This document shows, in pieces, positions 7,871 through 17,064 of a stretch of DNA of 64,000 nucleotides (position 1 is its first letter; the number at the start of each line of letters is the position of its first letter). Under the pieces are notes generated by a model. The model searched no databases. It was not told the origin of the DNA and was given only the letters and a program-made list of their open reading frames with translations. This stretch comes from Ornithinimicrobium cavernae (GTDB lineage: Bacteria; Actinomycetota; Actinomycetes; Actinomycetales; Dermatophilaceae): assembly GCF_003121625.1 (NCBI RefSeq), contig NZ_QDDJ01000002.1:287513-351512 (forward strand), given 5' to 3'. The translations under genes were made by a program, and so were the position numbers.

Positions 7871-9138
7871 GACTCAATCCCCTCGGTGGGTGGGTGGGTC
7901 TGGCTGGCCGGGTGCTCGTCAGCGGCCGCCGCGTCCTCGCCCGTCAGGCCGAACCAGGAGGCGGCGGTCTCGACGTCCTTGTCGCCGCGACCGGACAGGT
8001 TCACCAGGATGACCGTGCCCGGACCGGACTCGCGGCCCAGCCGCAGGGCACCGGCGAGGGCGTGTGCGGACTCGATGGCCGGCAGGATACCCTCGGTCCG
8101 CGACAGCAGCGCGAAGGCCTCCATCGCCTCGTCGTCGCTGACCGGGTGGTACTCGGCGCGGCCCGTGTCCCGCAGGTAGGCGTGCTCCGGCCCCACGGAC
8201 GGGTAGTCGAGCCCGGCGGAGACCGAGTGCGAGTCAAGCGTCTGCCCGTCCTCGTCCTGGAGGACGTAGGTTGCGGCGCCGTGCAGGACGCCGGGCTGGC
8301 CTGTGCTGAACCGGGCGGAGTGACGGCCGCTCTCGATGCCCTCGCCGCCGGCCTCGAAGCCGACCAGGCGCACCGAGGGCTCCTCGCGGAACCGCTGGAA
8401 GATCCCCATCGCGTTGGAACCACCGCCGACACACGCGCAGACGATGTCCGGGAGCCCGCCGGTGACCTGGCGCAGCTGGTCGTGCGCCTCGTCGCCGATG
8501 ACCCGGTGGAAGTCGCGCACCATGGTGGGGAACGGGTGGGGCCCGGTGACGGTGCCGAGCAGGTAGTGGGTGTCCTCGACGTTGGTCACCCAGTCCCGCA
8601 GCGCCTCGTTGATGGCGTCCTTGAGGGTGGCGCTGCCGTGACTGACCGGCACCACCTCTGCCCCGAGCAACCGCATCCGCGCCACGTTGAGCGCCTGGCG
8701 GCGGGTGTCCTTCTCGCCCATGTAGACGGTGCAGTCCAGGCCCATCAGGGCCGCTGCGGTCGCCGTCGCCACACCGTGCTGACCGGCACCGGTCTCGGCG
8801 ATCACGCGCCGCTTGCCCATCCGCACGGTCAGCAGGGCCTGGCCGAGGACGTTGTTGATCTTGTGCGACCCCGTGTGCGTGAGGTCCTCGCGCTTGAGGA
8901 AGACCCGCGCCCCGCCGGCGTGCTCGGCAAACCGGGGCACCTCGGTCAACGGCGTCGGCCGGCCGGTGTAGTCGCGGTGCAGCCGGGCCAGCTCCTGGGT
9001 GAACGTCGGGTCGGTCGACGCCTCGGTCCGGGCGGCGTCCAGCTCGTCCAGGGCCGCGATCAGCGCCTCTGGCACGAAGCGTCCACCGAAGTCGCCGAAG
9101 CGTCCGAGCCCTTCGGGCTGTTCACGGTGCTCGGTCAT
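7867..9138 (-). CDS. trpB: Tryptophan synthase beta chain
   Basis: 423 residues. This PLP enzyme condenses indole with serine to make tryptophan. The PLP Lys is in [18 protein letters not shown], the phosphate-cup glycines in [10 protein letters not shown], and the C-terminal serine loop in [11 protein letters not shown]. The ATG at 9138 overlaps the trpC stop as ATGA. An acidic, Ala- and His-containing tail ([20 protein letters not shown]) extends a little past the usual end. Confidence 0.97.
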   Translation of the reverse strand: MTEHREQPEGLGRFGDFGGRFVPEALIAALDELDAARTEASTDPTFTQELARLHRDYTGRPTPLTEVPRFAEHAGGARVFLKREDLTHTGSHKINNVLGQALLTVRMGKRRVIAETGAGQHGVATATAAALMGLDCTVYMGEKDTRRQALNVARMRLLGAEVVPVSHGSATLKDAINEALRDWVTNVEDTHYLLGTVTGPHPFPTMVRDFHRVIGDEAHDQLRQVTGGLPDIVCACVGGGSNAMGIFQRFREEPSVRLVGFEAGGEGIESGRHSARFSTGQPGVLHGAATYVLQDEDGQTLDSHSVSAGLDYPSVGPEHAYLRDTGRAEYHPVSDDEAMEAFALLSRTEGILPAIESAHALAGALRLGRESGPGTVILVNLSGRGDKDVETAASWFGLTGEDAAAADEHPASQTHPPTEGIES

Positions 9139-9950
9139 GGTGTCGCCTCCACATCCACTCGACGCCCACCCGCCGCCAGGAGTTCCCGGACCGCGGTCCG
9201 CGGGTCCGCGCCGGTCACCAGCGCCTCCCCGACGAGCACGACCCGGGCACCGGCGGCGACGTAGTCGCGCACGCTCTCCGGTCCGGTGACACCGGACTCG
9301 GCGACACCGACGACGTGGTCGGGCACCGAGGGGAGCAGCCACGTGACGGTCTGCGGGTCAACCTCGAGGGTCTTCAGGTTGCGTGCGTTGACCCCGATGA
9401 TCCGGCCACCGGCCTCCAGGCAGCGCTGCAGCTCCTCCTCGTCGTGAGCCTCGAGCAGGGCGTGCATGCCCAGGTCCTCCACCAGGCCCAGCAGGGACAC
9501 CAGGTCCTGCTGCCCCAGGGCCGAGGCCATGAGGAGCACCAGGTCGGCGCCGTGGGCCCGCGCCTCCCAGACCTGGTAGGGGTCGACCACGAAGTCCTTG
9601 CGCAGGACGGGGACCTCCACCGCGGACCGCACCGCGTCGAGGTCGGCCAGGCTGCCACCGAACCTGCGCTGCTCGGTCAGGACACTGATCGCACTCGCCC
9701 CGCCCTCGGCATACGCCACCGCCAGCTCGGCGGGGTCGGGGATGTCGGCGAGGGCACCCTTGGACGGGCTGGCCCGCTTCACCTCAGCGATCAGGTGCAC
9801 TCCCCCGGGCGCGCTGAGCGCAGCGAGGGCGTCACGGGCCGGCGGTGTGGCTTCCGCCGACTTCCGCAGCCGGTCCAGCGGGAGGGCATCACGCCGAGCG
9901 GTCAGGTCCTCACGGACACCGCTGATGATCTGATCGAGGACAGTGGACAC
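9135..9950 (-). CDS. trpC: Indole-3-glycerol phosphate synthase
   Basis: 271 residues, a monofunctional TIM barrel that closes the indole ring from 1-(2-carboxyphenylamino)-1-deoxyribulose 5-phosphate. The motif [14 protein letters not shown] holds the catalytic Glu and Lys; [27 protein letters not shown] and [13 protein letters not shown] are also family signatures. The start is GTG with TAGGCT 6 nt upstream. It appears to head the trpC-trpB-trpA-mauE-dsbA unit, although the two small membrane genes upstream may be co-transcribed. Confidence 0.96.
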   Translation of the reverse strand: MSTVLDQIISGVREDLTARRDALPLDRLRKSAEATPPARDALAALSAPGGVHLIAEVKRASPSKGALADIPDPAELAVAYAEGGASAISVLTEQRRFGGSLADLDAVRSAVEVPVLRKDFVVDPYQVWEARAHGADLVLLMASALGQQDLVSLLGLVEDLGMHALLEAHDEEELQRCLEAGGRIIGVNARNLKTLEVDPQTVTWLLPSVPDHVVGVAESGVTGPESVRDYVAAGARVVLVGEALVTGADPRTAVRELLAAGGRRVDVEATP

Positions 9951-9956
9951 CGCACC

Positions 9957-9962
9957 AGCCTA
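9957..9962 (-). promoter_or_regulatory. Putative -10 element of trpC (leaderless start)
   Basis: TAGGCT on the minus strand lies 6 nt before the GTG at 9950. If used, trpCBA can be transcribed apart from the upstream membrane genes. Confidence 0.5.
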
Positions 9963-10058
9963 ACCGGGCTGAGCAGGGCGTCCGCCGCAGGGGCGGGTGG
10001 CGTCGGTCACCACCGGTCGCGCCGGTGACGAGGCCCTACAGACACCCGGGGCGCCGGC

Positions 10059-10265
10059 TCAGCGGTTCTCCCAGTGCTCCTCGTCGTAGCCGGCGGCGTG
10101 CAGTCCCCACCATGCCCCGATGCCGATGACGGCCACGGCCACGCCGCTCCAGGTGGCCCAGCTCCAGGCGAAGAACACGCCGACGGACAACAGTGTCGTG
10201 GCAAGCAGCAGCAGGATCACCCCGGTCCAGGCCGCCACGCTGTTTCCGTGTCCGGGCTCGTTCAT
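10059..10265 (-). CDS. HGxxPAAW-family small membrane protein
   Basis: 68 residues from the ATG at 10265, which has a good ribosome-binding site (AGGAG, 5 nt upstream). The N-terminus reads NEPGHGNSVAAWTGV, matching the HGxxPAAW family name motif with V in place of P. Two hydrophobic helices follow and the C-terminus is charged. The family is found beside trp genes in actinobacteria, as here between the TIGR02234 gene and trpC. No function is known. Confidence 0.8.
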   Translation of the reverse strand: MNEPGHGNSVAAWTGVILLLLATTLLSVGVFFAWSWATWSGVAVAVIGIGAWWGLHAAGYDEEHWENR

Positions 10266-10311
10266 GCTCACTCCTGTGTCAGGTCGGTAGGGCTCGGGGC
10301 CATTGTGCCAG

Positions 10312-10875
10312 TTAGTCCTCAACGGTCGGGTCCTGCCCGTGTGTCAGGTCGTCCCACGGATCGCGCGGGCGCGTCGACCGCCGTGGGGCGCCGCCTGTCG
10401 GCTCCGCTCCGGTGGCGGGTCGCGGCGCGCGCACCCACCACAGGAGACAGAGCACGGCGCCGGCCAGGACCAACAGGGCCGCGAGCAGGCCGACCCAGGG
10501 GCCGAGCGTCGCGGCAGCGTCGTCGATGCGGATGGACTGGCCGGCCGCCCCGGGACGATCAGCGGCGACGGCTCGGGCGACGGCCTGGGGGGAGGACAGC
10601 GAGCGGAGGGCAGGCAGCCCGGCCAGGACGGCGCCACCCGCCAGGCAGATGCCCGCGGCCAGCCGGACCGGGCGGGAGCCGACGAGGCCCGCCAGCAGGG
10701 CGGCCCCTGCCAGCAGGGCACCGGCGGTGAGGGTGCTGCCGGCCTGCGTGCCGCTGGCCTCCACGACAGAGGCGCCCAGCACCGGGTCCTGCACCGTCCC
10801 GGTCACCCACGTCTGCTGCGAGCTGACGAGCAGCAGGGCGGCCCCCAGAGCGGCCCAGAGCCACCACCGCCTCAT
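10312..10875 (-). CDS. Trp biosynthesis-associated membrane protein (TIGR02234)
   Basis: 187 residues with four hydrophobic segments (near residues 5-22, 50-68, 72-92 and 125-148). The SSQQTWVTGTVQDPVLG loop after helix 1 is typical of the actinobacterial Trp-region membrane protein family. The C-terminal 40 residues are hydrophilic. Members normally sit between trpE and trpC; here the upstream gene is an ABC exporter instead. Its role in tryptophan synthesis is unknown. Confidence 0.87.
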   Translation of the reverse strand: MRRWWLWAALGAALLLVSSQQTWVTGTVQDPVLGASVVEASGTQAGSTLTAGALLAGAALLAGLVGSRPVRLAAGICLAGGAVLAGLPALRSLSSPQAVARAVAADRPGAAGQSIRIDDAAATLGPWVGLLAALLVLAGAVLCLLWWVRAPRPATGAEPTGGAPRRSTRPRDPWDDLTHGQDPTVED

Positions 10876-10971
10876 GCCCGCTCCCTCATGCCCCGCTCCT
10901 CGACCGTCGCGTCCGGGCGCGGGCTCTCCTCCAGGTGTGCCTTCATCACGACCATCATGCCCCGCCCGGGC

Positions 10972-12810
10972 TCAGGCGTGCTGCTGGGCCGACCAGGAGG
11001 CGTGCATCCGCGTGTAGACGCCCCCGGCACCCACCAGCTCGTGGTGCGGTCCGACAGCGACGATGTGGCCCTTGTCGACGACCACGACGACGTCGGCGGC
11101 CTCGGCGGTGGACAGGCGGTGCGCGATCGCCACCGAGGTCCGGCCCCGCGTCAGCCCCTCCAGCGCCCGCTGGATCCGCACCTCGGTGGCGGGGTCGACC
11201 GCACTGGTGGCCTCGTCCAGGACCAGCAGGTCCGGGTCCGCCAGGTAGGCCCGCGCGATCGCCACGAGCTGGCGCTCCCCGGCCGACAGCGACTCACCGC
11301 GCTGTCCGACCTGGGTCGCCAGTCCGAGCGGGAGCCCGGAGAGCCACGCGTCCAGGCCGAGCTCGGTCATCGCGAGCTCGATGTCCTCGTCGGCGGCCTC
11401 CGGTCGGCCGAAGCGGATGTTCTCCATCAGGGACTGGTCGAACAGGAAGCCCTCCTGCGGCACCATGACGATGCGTCGGCGCAGCGAGTCGAAGGCGACG
11501 TCCCGCAGGTCGACACCGTCGATCAGGACGCGGCCCTCGCTCGGGTCCATCAGCCGGGTCAGCAGCTTGGCCAGCGTGGTCTTGCCCGACCCCGTCTCCC
11601 CCACGACCGCGATCCGCGTGGTCGGGTCGAAGGTGAGGTTGACGTCCCTCAGCACACGGTCCCCACCGGGGTAGGAGAAGGCGACGTCCTCGAACTCGAC
11701 CGTGATGGGCCCCCGCGGCAGCCGCACCCCGTCGGCGCCGGGGTCCGAGACGTCGGCGGGCGTGTCGATGACACCGATCACCCGGCGCCAGCCCGCGACG
11801 GCGTTCTGCAGCTCGTTGAAGATCTCCGTGGCCTGCTGCACCGGCTGGGTGAACAGGTTGACGAGGAAGAGGAAGGCCAGCAGCTGACCGAGGGTCATCC
11901 GGTCGTCCGCGGCCAGCACGGTGCCGACGACCAGCACGATGGCGGTGGTCACACCGCCGAACGCCTGGCCGGAGACGAAGGCGATGACGGAGCGGATCTG
12001 CGCGCGGACGGCGGCGACGCGGTGGTTCTCGATCGCGGCGTCCACCCGCTCCTCGGTCCGCCCCTCGACCCCGTAGGCGCGGATGGTCACGGCTCCGACG
12101 ATCGACTCCGAGACCGCCCCGAGCAGCTCCCCGACGCGCACCCGGACGGCGCCGTAGGCGCGGCCGAGCATGGGCTGGAACCTGCTGATCAGGACGACCA
12201 GGGGGATGACACAGACATACACCACACCGGCCAGGACCGGGCTGTAGACGACCATGAGGATCGTGGCCACCAGCATCTGCGCGGTGGAGACCAGCAGCAT
12301 GATCCCGCCGAACTGGACGAACATCGAGATCGTGTCGACGTCGTTGGTCACCCGGGCGACCAGGGCGCCGCGGCGCTCCGTGCTCTGGGTGAGGACCGAG
12401 AGGTCGTGGATGTGTCGGAACGCGGTGAGCCGCAGGGTGGCCAGCCCGGACTCGGCCGCGCGGAACAGCCGCACGTTCACGACATACTGCGCGAAGCCGG
12501 TGAACACGATGGCGCCGGCGGCGATGAGGACGGCCGTCACCACGAAGTCGACGTCCGGACCGCCCTCGGCCAGGATGCCGTTGTCCGTGGCCTGCTGCAC
12601 CACGAAGGGGGTGAGGACCTTGCCGATGGTCGCGAAGAGCGCGAGCAGGACCGTGATCCACAGGCCCCGGACCAGCTCGGGTGAGAGCTCCAGGCCGCGT
12701 CTGAGGGTGGCCCAGGTGCTCAGGTCGTGACTGCCGCCGATCTCGCTGCTGTCCGCTGTGCGCTCCTCCTCGTGCTCGTCGTCGGGGGCCGGGCGGGTCG
12801 TCGTGGTCAT
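10972..12810 (-). CDS. ABC exporter subunit with consensus catalytic residues
   Basis: 612 residues: an acidic N-terminus, a six-helix type IV exporter membrane domain (about 40-340) and an ATPase domain. Walker A is GETGSGKT (404-411), the Q-loop is at PQEG (451-454), and Walker B LLVLDE (528-533) keeps the catalytic Glu, as does H564 in AHRLST. The signature is LSAGE (508-512) rather than LSGGQ. Its ATG overlaps the stop of the upstream ABC gene as ATGA. With that partner it forms an apparent heterodimer. The substrate (drug, lipid or peptide) cannot be read from the sequence. Confidence 0.93.
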   Translation of the reverse strand: MTTTTRPAPDDEHEEERTADSSEIGGSHDLSTWATLRRGLELSPELVRGLWITVLLALFATIGKVLTPFVVQQATDNGILAEGGPDVDFVVTAVLIAAGAIVFTGFAQYVVNVRLFRAAESGLATLRLTAFRHIHDLSVLTQSTERRGALVARVTNDVDTISMFVQFGGIMLLVSTAQMLVATILMVVYSPVLAGVVYVCVIPLVVLISRFQPMLGRAYGAVRVRVGELLGAVSESIVGAVTIRAYGVEGRTEERVDAAIENHRVAAVRAQIRSVIAFVSGQAFGGVTTAIVLVVGTVLAADDRMTLGQLLAFLFLVNLFTQPVQQATEIFNELQNAVAGWRRVIGVIDTPADVSDPGADGVRLPRGPITVEFEDVAFSYPGGDRVLRDVNLTFDPTTRIAVVGETGSGKTTLAKLLTRLMDPSEGRVLIDGVDLRDVAFDSLRRRIVMVPQEGFLFDQSLMENIRFGRPEAADEDIELAMTELGLDAWLSGLPLGLATQVGQRGESLSAGERQLVAIARAYLADPDLLVLDEATSAVDPATEVRIQRALEGLTRGRTSVAIAHRLSTAEAADVVVVVDKGHIVAVGPHHELVGAGGVYTRMHASWSAQQHA

Positions 12811-14702
12811 GACTTCTCCTCGTCGGCCGCGACCGCGGCACGTTCCGCGGCCTCCCTGGCGTAGGCGTTGACCAGGTCGCCGTACCCCTGGCAGCGCGCA
12901 GCCAGCTCCTCGTGGGTGCCCTGGTCGACCACCCGCCCCTGCTCGAGGTAGACGATGTGGTCGGCCAGCTGGATGGTCGCCATCCGGTAGGCGACGACCA
13001 GCACGGTCATGCCGTCGCTGGTCTCGCGCAGGCCACCGAGGATCGCCTGCTCGATCGCCGGGTCCACGGCGCTGGTCGCGTCGTCCAGCACCAGCAGCCG
13101 CGGCCTGCGGACGATGGCGCGCGCCAGGGCGATCCGCTGACGCTGACCACCGGAGAGATTGCCACCCCGCTCCCCGATGACCGAGTCGAGCGCGCCCGGC
13201 ATAGCGCTGACGAAGCCGTCGGCACGGGCGGTGCGCAGTGCCTCCCACACCACCTCGTCCGGCAGGTCCTCACCCAGGGTGACGTTGTCGCGGACCGGGT
13301 CGTCGAACATGAAGGTCTGCTGGGCGACCAGCGTCCCCACCTCGGGGACCTCGCCCTTGCGGACGCTGCGCAGGTCGATCTCGTCCATGGTCACCGTGCC
13401 CGAGTCGGGGTCCATGAGCCGCAGCACCAGGCTGGTCAGCGTCGACTTGCCGGACCCCGTCGGGCCGACGAGGGCGATCGTGCGACCCGCAGGCACCTCC
13501 AGGGTGACGTCGCGGATGGCCATCGCCCGCTGCGGTCCCACCGGCGCCGTGACCGGCTCGGCGGGGTGGTCGGCGCCCAGGACCGCGCGCTCGGCCGGCT
13601 CGGCGTAGGCATATGAGACCTGCTCTGCGCGGGCGCGGGCCGCCCCGTCACGGGGCAGCCGGCCCTCGCCGTAGTCCATCGACCCGCGTGCCTGCAGCAC
13701 CGAGTCGACGCGCCGGTAGCCGACCAGCGACCGCGGGATCTCGGCCAGCACCCAACCGAGGGCGCGGACCGGGAAGGCGAGGATCGAGAAGAGGTAGGCG
13801 ATCTCGACGACGTCAGCGGCCGTCAGGTCACCGGAGGCGACCCGGGCGGTGCCGACGGCGAGCACGGCCAGGGTCCCCAGCACCGGGATCGCCTCGATCA
13901 CCGGCTCGAAGACGCCGCGGGTGCGCCCCACCTGGATGAGGGAGTCGCGCAGGTCGTTCGTGACCGCGCCGAACCGGTCCGTCTCCTCCTGCTCGCGCCC
14001 CATCGCCTTGACCAGCATCCCGGCCTCGAACGACTCGTGCGCCACCTCCGCGACCTCGGCCCGCAGCTGCTGCGCCTTGGTGATGCGCGGGGACATGAAC
14101 CGTTGGAAGACCATGTTGGCCGCGAACAGGCCGGGGAAGACCAGGAAGCCGATGAGGGCCAGGAACGGGTCCACGAGGACCATCTGGGTGCCGCCGATGA
14201 GCAGCATGACGATGACACCGATCGCCATGGGCAGTGGGTTGAAGATCTGCCAGGCCGCCTCGATGTCGGCGTGCGCGTTGGAGAGCAGCTGTCCCGAGGG
14301 GTGGGCGTGGTGCCAGCTCAGCGGGAGGCGGAGGTACTGGCGGGTGACCCGTCGCCGGTACAGCGCTTGCAGGTTGAAGCCGGCGATCGATGCGGCGACC
14401 CGCCGCACCACCACACCGGTCATGTTGACCAGGAGGACCGCGAACAGCACGAGGAAGATCATCCAGAGCCCGCCGCTGGTGACCTCCCCGCTCTGCACCG
14501 CGGGCGTCACCTCGGTCTCGACGACGTAGCCGATCGCCCAGGCCGTGGCGACGGTCGCGAGGGCCCAGAGCGCGGAACCGACCACGGCGATCGAGAAGAT
14601 CTTCTTCTGCTGGCGGATGCCCGTCCAGATGACACGCAACCCCTGTCGCAGGATCGCCGGCGAGGGGCGGGGGCGTTCGACCGGTCGGGTCGCAGAGGTC
14701 AC
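12807..14702 (-). CDS. ABC exporter subunit with degenerate ATPase site
   Basis: 631 residues from a GTG at 14702 that has AAGGAG 9 nt upstream; an earlier in-frame ATG at 14771 lacks such a site. The membrane domain (about 15-350) is followed by an ATPase domain with Walker A GPTGSGKS (413-420) and a consensus LSGGQ (516-520). Walker B is LLVLDD, with Asp541 in place of the catalytic Glu, and the H-loop reads VAYRMAT with Tyr572 in place of His. These are hallmarks of the degenerate-site subunit in heterodimeric exporters such as TM287/288 or BmrCD. An insertion of about 35 residues stands before the ATPase domain. Confidence 0.92.
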   Translation of the reverse strand: MTSATRPVERPRPSPAILRQGLRVIWTGIRQQKKIFSIAVVGSALWALATVATAWAIGYVVETEVTPAVQSGEVTSGGLWMIFLVLFAVLLVNMTGVVVRRVAASIAGFNLQALYRRRVTRQYLRLPLSWHHAHPSGQLLSNAHADIEAAWQIFNPLPMAIGVIVMLLIGGTQMVLVDPFLALIGFLVFPGLFAANMVFQRFMSPRITKAQQLRAEVAEVAHESFEAGMLVKAMGREQEETDRFGAVTNDLRDSLIQVGRTRGVFEPVIEAIPVLGTLAVLAVGTARVASGDLTAADVVEIAYLFSILAFPVRALGWVLAEIPRSLVGYRRVDSVLQARGSMDYGEGRLPRDGAARARAEQVSYAYAEPAERAVLGADHPAEPVTAPVGPQRAMAIRDVTLEVPAGRTIALVGPTGSGKSTLTSLVLRLMDPDSGTVTMDEIDLRSVRKGEVPEVGTLVAQQTFMFDDPVRDNVTLGEDLPDEVVWEALRTARADGFVSAMPGALDSVIGERGGNLSGGQRQRIALARAIVRRPRLLVLDDATSAVDPAIEQAILGGLRETSDGMTVLVVAYRMATIQLADHIVYLEQGRVVDQGTHEELAARCQGYGDLVNAYAREAAERAAVAADEEKS

Positions 14703-14822
14703 GTCGGACGGCTCCTTCGGCAGGCGGGAGGTGCGCCGAACGGACCCACCCGGCGGCGCACCCGCCATCATCGCACGACTGGTTGGTGGTTCCGAATCGG
14801 TTTTCGGTCGGCCACCCGGCTG

Positions 14823-15254
14823 TCAGGTGCTGTGGTGCTGCACGAGTGCCGCCAGTCGGGCGGCCTCGCGCCGGCCGAACTCGCCGTCGGCGCGCTGGAT
14901 GCCCATGACCGCCAGGTCGTCGGTGTCCGAGAGCTCGAGCACCACCCAGGGGCTGCCCCCCGTGAAGGTGTTGACGCGCAGGATCTCGGCCCACTCCAGC
15001 TCGCGCCCGTAGACGAGGTTGACCACCCTGAGCCCCGCGGCCGTGGGGACGGCGCGCACCATGCCGAACCGCCAGAGACCGGCGGCCACGAGCACGGCGA
15101 ACAGACCGGTGAGGACCCGGTCGGGCAGACCCCAGCCACCCGGTGCCACGAGGGCCAGCCCACCGAACACCGCGAGCACCGCCAGCGCCGACAACCGCGC
15201 GACGAGAGCGCCGCGCCGGGGCCGGAACACGGCATACGGGTCCCTGTCGCTCAC
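14823..15254 (-). CDS. PH-domain membrane protein
   Basis: 143 residues. A short basic start (RDPYAVFRPRRGAL) leads to two hydrophobic helices (about 20-38 and 46-62), then a small bacterial PH-like domain (about 65-135: MVRAVPTAAGLRVVNLVYGR...LEWAEILRVNTF). Such proteins are common in Actinobacteria and of unknown function. The start is GTG with TAGGCT 7 nt upstream. Confidence 0.8.
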   Translation of the reverse strand: MSDRDPYAVFRPRRGALVARLSALAVLAVFGGLALVAPGGWGLPDRVLTGLFAVLVAAGLWRFGMVRAVPTAAGLRVVNLVYGRELEWAEILRVNTFTGGSPWVVLELSDTDDLAVMGIQRADGEFGRREAARLAALVQHHST

Positions 15255-15261
15255 CTGGCCA

Positions 15262-15267
15262 AGCCTA
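15262..15267 (-). promoter_or_regulatory. Putative -10 element of the PH-domain gene (leaderless start)
   Basis: TAGGCT on the minus strand lies 7 nt before the GTG at 15254. Confidence 0.45.
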
Positions 15268-15307
15268 GGCCACCAGCCGACCCGGCCGGACGACCCGTCG
15301 ACCGCCC

Positions 15308-16015
15308 CTAGACGGAACGGCTCGGCACCGGCGCGGCCACCGGCTCGGGGCGCTCCTCACGGGCGGCGCGCATCCAGACGAAGAACCCCCAGATGACGAG
15401 GGCGCCGTAGACCAGGAACATGACCGCCGACGGGTAGTAGCCGCCGTGCCACAGCAGCGGCACCCCGACAAGGTCGACCGCGATCCACACCAGCCAGAAG
15501 TCGGTCCAGCCGCGGGCCATCGCGTAGGTGGCCAGGATGGACCCGACGAAGATCCAGGCGTCGGTCCAGTAGTACCAGCGCGGGGCCTCCCACCCGACAC
15601 CGACCTGGACGAAGACCCACTGGACCGCGACGATGCCGACGATCGCCGCCAACAGGTAGACCACGCGCTCGCGGGCGCTCGCCCAGCGCGGGGTGATGGC
15701 CGGCTCGCCGGCTGCCCGGGTCCTGCGGGACTGGTTCCACCGCCACCACCCGTAGACCGAGGTGATGATGAAGAAGACCTGCCGGGAGGCCTGACCGAGC
15801 AGGCTGTGCTCCTGGGGGGTGGAGAACCAGACGCCCATGAAGACGGTGAACAGGAGCACGTTGCCGAGGATGCCGACCGGCCACGCCCACACGCGCCGGC
15901 GCAGCCCGGCGAACGCCGAGAGCAGCCCGAAGCCGTTGCCGATCACCTCGCGCCAGAGGATGTCGTGGCCCGCGACGGTGAGCGTCGCGCCGAAGAGGTC
16001 GTTCCAGATGTCCAC
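15308..16015 (-). CDS. ribM: PnuC-family riboflavin transporter
   Basis: 235 residues of the PnuC transporter family with about seven hydrophobic segments. The motifs WAWPVGILGNVLLF, ITSVYGWWRWNQ, DAWIFVGSILATYAMARG and FWLVWIAVDLVGVPLL are characteristic. PnuC proteins usually take up nicotinamide riboside. The FMN riboswitch directly upstream indicates instead the RibM/PnuX branch known from Corynebacterium and Streptomyces, which takes up riboflavin by facilitated transport. The start is GTG with AAGGA 5 nt upstream. FMN binding to the leader would shut off expression. The substrate assignment rests on the riboswitch, not on specificity residues. Confidence 0.9.
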   Translation of the reverse strand: MDIWNDLFGATLTVAGHDILWREVIGNGFGLLSAFAGLRRRVWAWPVGILGNVLLFTVFMGVWFSTPQEHSLLGQASRQVFFIITSVYGWWRWNQSRRTRAAGEPAITPRWASARERVVYLLAAIVGIVAVQWVFVQVGVGWEAPRWYYWTDAWIFVGSILATYAMARGWTDFWLVWIAVDLVGVPLLWHGGYYPSAVMFLVYGALVIWGFFVWMRAAREERPEPVAAPVPSRSV

Positions 16016-16043
16016 TGCTGTCCTTCGGGTCAGGACGGGAGGG

Positions 16044-16067
16044 CCCCGTCAGCCATTCGTGACGGGG
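16044..16067 (-). promoter_or_regulatory. Leader hairpin in the ribM expression platform
   Basis: A perfect 8-bp stem, CCCCGTCA (16044-16051) with TGACGGGG (16060-16067), has an 8-nt loop. It lies between the FMN aptamer and the ribM start and ends 28 nt before the GTG. No U-tract follows, so it may work on translation or as a U-less terminator. Confidence 0.5.
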
Positions 16068-16171
16068 TGCAGTGGAGGAGTTCGTCGAGACCGTGGGCGG
16101 GTCGGGTGGGGCGGCTCCGGCCGGGATGGCCGGTGACCGGGCCCGCCGACAGGTGCCGGGTGCCTCGCGTG

Positions 16172-16288
16172 CTGCCTCCCATCCGGACTTTCACCGTCGG
16201 TCCCGGAGTTTCACCAGGTCAGCCGGCCGCTGGCTGCGGCCGGGTCGCGGACTATCACCGCCGGTTCGGAATTACACCGACCCCGGAG
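16172..16288 (-). promoter_or_regulatory. FMN riboswitch (RFN element)
   Basis: The minus strand shows the conserved RFN blocks in order: GGGTCGGTG with TTCCGAACCGGCGGT, GATAGTCCGCGAC, a variable GC-rich arm, GCTGACCTGGTGAAACTCC, GGGACCGACGGT, and the closing GAAAGTCCGGATGGGAGGCAG. This is the multi-branched FMN aptamer. It stands about 157 nt before the ribM start, and the interval holds the expression platform. FMN binding normally represses the downstream gene. Confidence 0.95.
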
Positions 16289-16363
16289 CACGTTCAATCG
16301 CGCCTATTCTGCCACAGGACCGCGGTCTCCTCCGGCCCCCGGGGTCGGGCAAGGGGGCCGAGG

Positions 16364-17023
16364 TCAGTGGGCGTGCTGCTGCGCCAGCGCCCGGAGGGTG
16401 GCGACCTGCTGACCGGCGTCGTCCGCGCCGAACACGGCCGAGCCCGCCACGAAGACGTCGGCCCCCGCCTCGACGCACTGCCCGATCGTGCGCTCGGACA
16501 CCCCGCCGTCGACCTGGATCCAGATCTCACCGCCGTGCCGGCGCACCGCCTCCCGCACCTGCTGGACCTTCGGCATCTGGTCGGTCATGAAGGACTGCCC
16601 GCCGAAGCCGGGTTCGACGGTCATCACCAGCACCATGTCGACCTCCGCCAGCAGGTCGGCATACGGCGCGAACGGCGTTCCGGGCTTCAGGGCGAACGCG
16701 GCCCGTGCCCCGGCTGCGCGGATCGCTCTCGCCGTCGCCACCGGGTCCTTCGCCGCCTCGATGTGGAAGGTCACCGACGAGCCGCCCGCCTCGGCGTACT
16801 GCGGTGCCCAGCGGTCCGGGTCCTCGATCATGAGGTGGCAGTCGAGTGGGACGGGGCTGACCGCCCGGAGCGCCTCGACCACCGGCAGGCCGATCGTGAG
16901 GTTGGGCACGAAGTGTCCGTCCATGACGTCGACGTGGGCCCAGTCGGCGTCGGAGATGCGGGCCAGCTCCGACTCGAGGTTGGCGAAGTCCGCGGACAGG
17001 ATGCTGGGGCTGATCTGAAGCAC
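16364..17023 (-). CDS. rpe: Ribulose-phosphate 3-epimerase
   Basis: 219 residues, the usual length. This TIM barrel interconverts ribulose 5-phosphate and xylulose 5-phosphate in the pentose phosphate pathway. Signatures are [16 protein letters not shown], the metal ligands in [36 protein letters not shown] and [12 protein letters not shown]. The GTG start has TAGGCT 6 nt upstream. It follows rsmB by about 40 bp on the same strand but probably has its own promoter. Confidence 0.96.
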   Translation of the reverse strand: MLQISPSILSADFANLESELARISDADWAHVDVMDGHFVPNLTIGLPVVEALRAVSPVPLDCHLMIEDPDRWAPQYAEAGGSSVTFHIEAAKDPVATARAIRAAGARAAFALKPGTPFAPYADLLAEVDMVLVMTVEPGFGGQSFMTDQMPKVQQVREAVRRHGGEIWIQVDGGVSERTIGQCVEAGADVFVAGSAVFGADDAGQQVATLRALAQQHAH

Positions 17024-17029
17024 GCGAGC

Positions 17030-17035
17030 AGCCTA
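17030..17035 (-). promoter_or_regulatory. Putative -10 element of rpe (leaderless start)
   Basis: TAGGCT on the minus strand lies 6 nt before the GTG at 17023, in the 41-bp gap after rsmB. Confidence 0.5.
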
Positions 17036-17064
17036 CCGGCGCGGTCACCCGGCCCGGTGTGTGG

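Noticed and set aside
14703..14771. ATG at 14771 as start of the degenerate ABC subunit
   Set aside because: No Shine-Dalgarno precedes it, whereas the GTG at 14702 has AAGGAG at 9 nt. The ATG remains possible.
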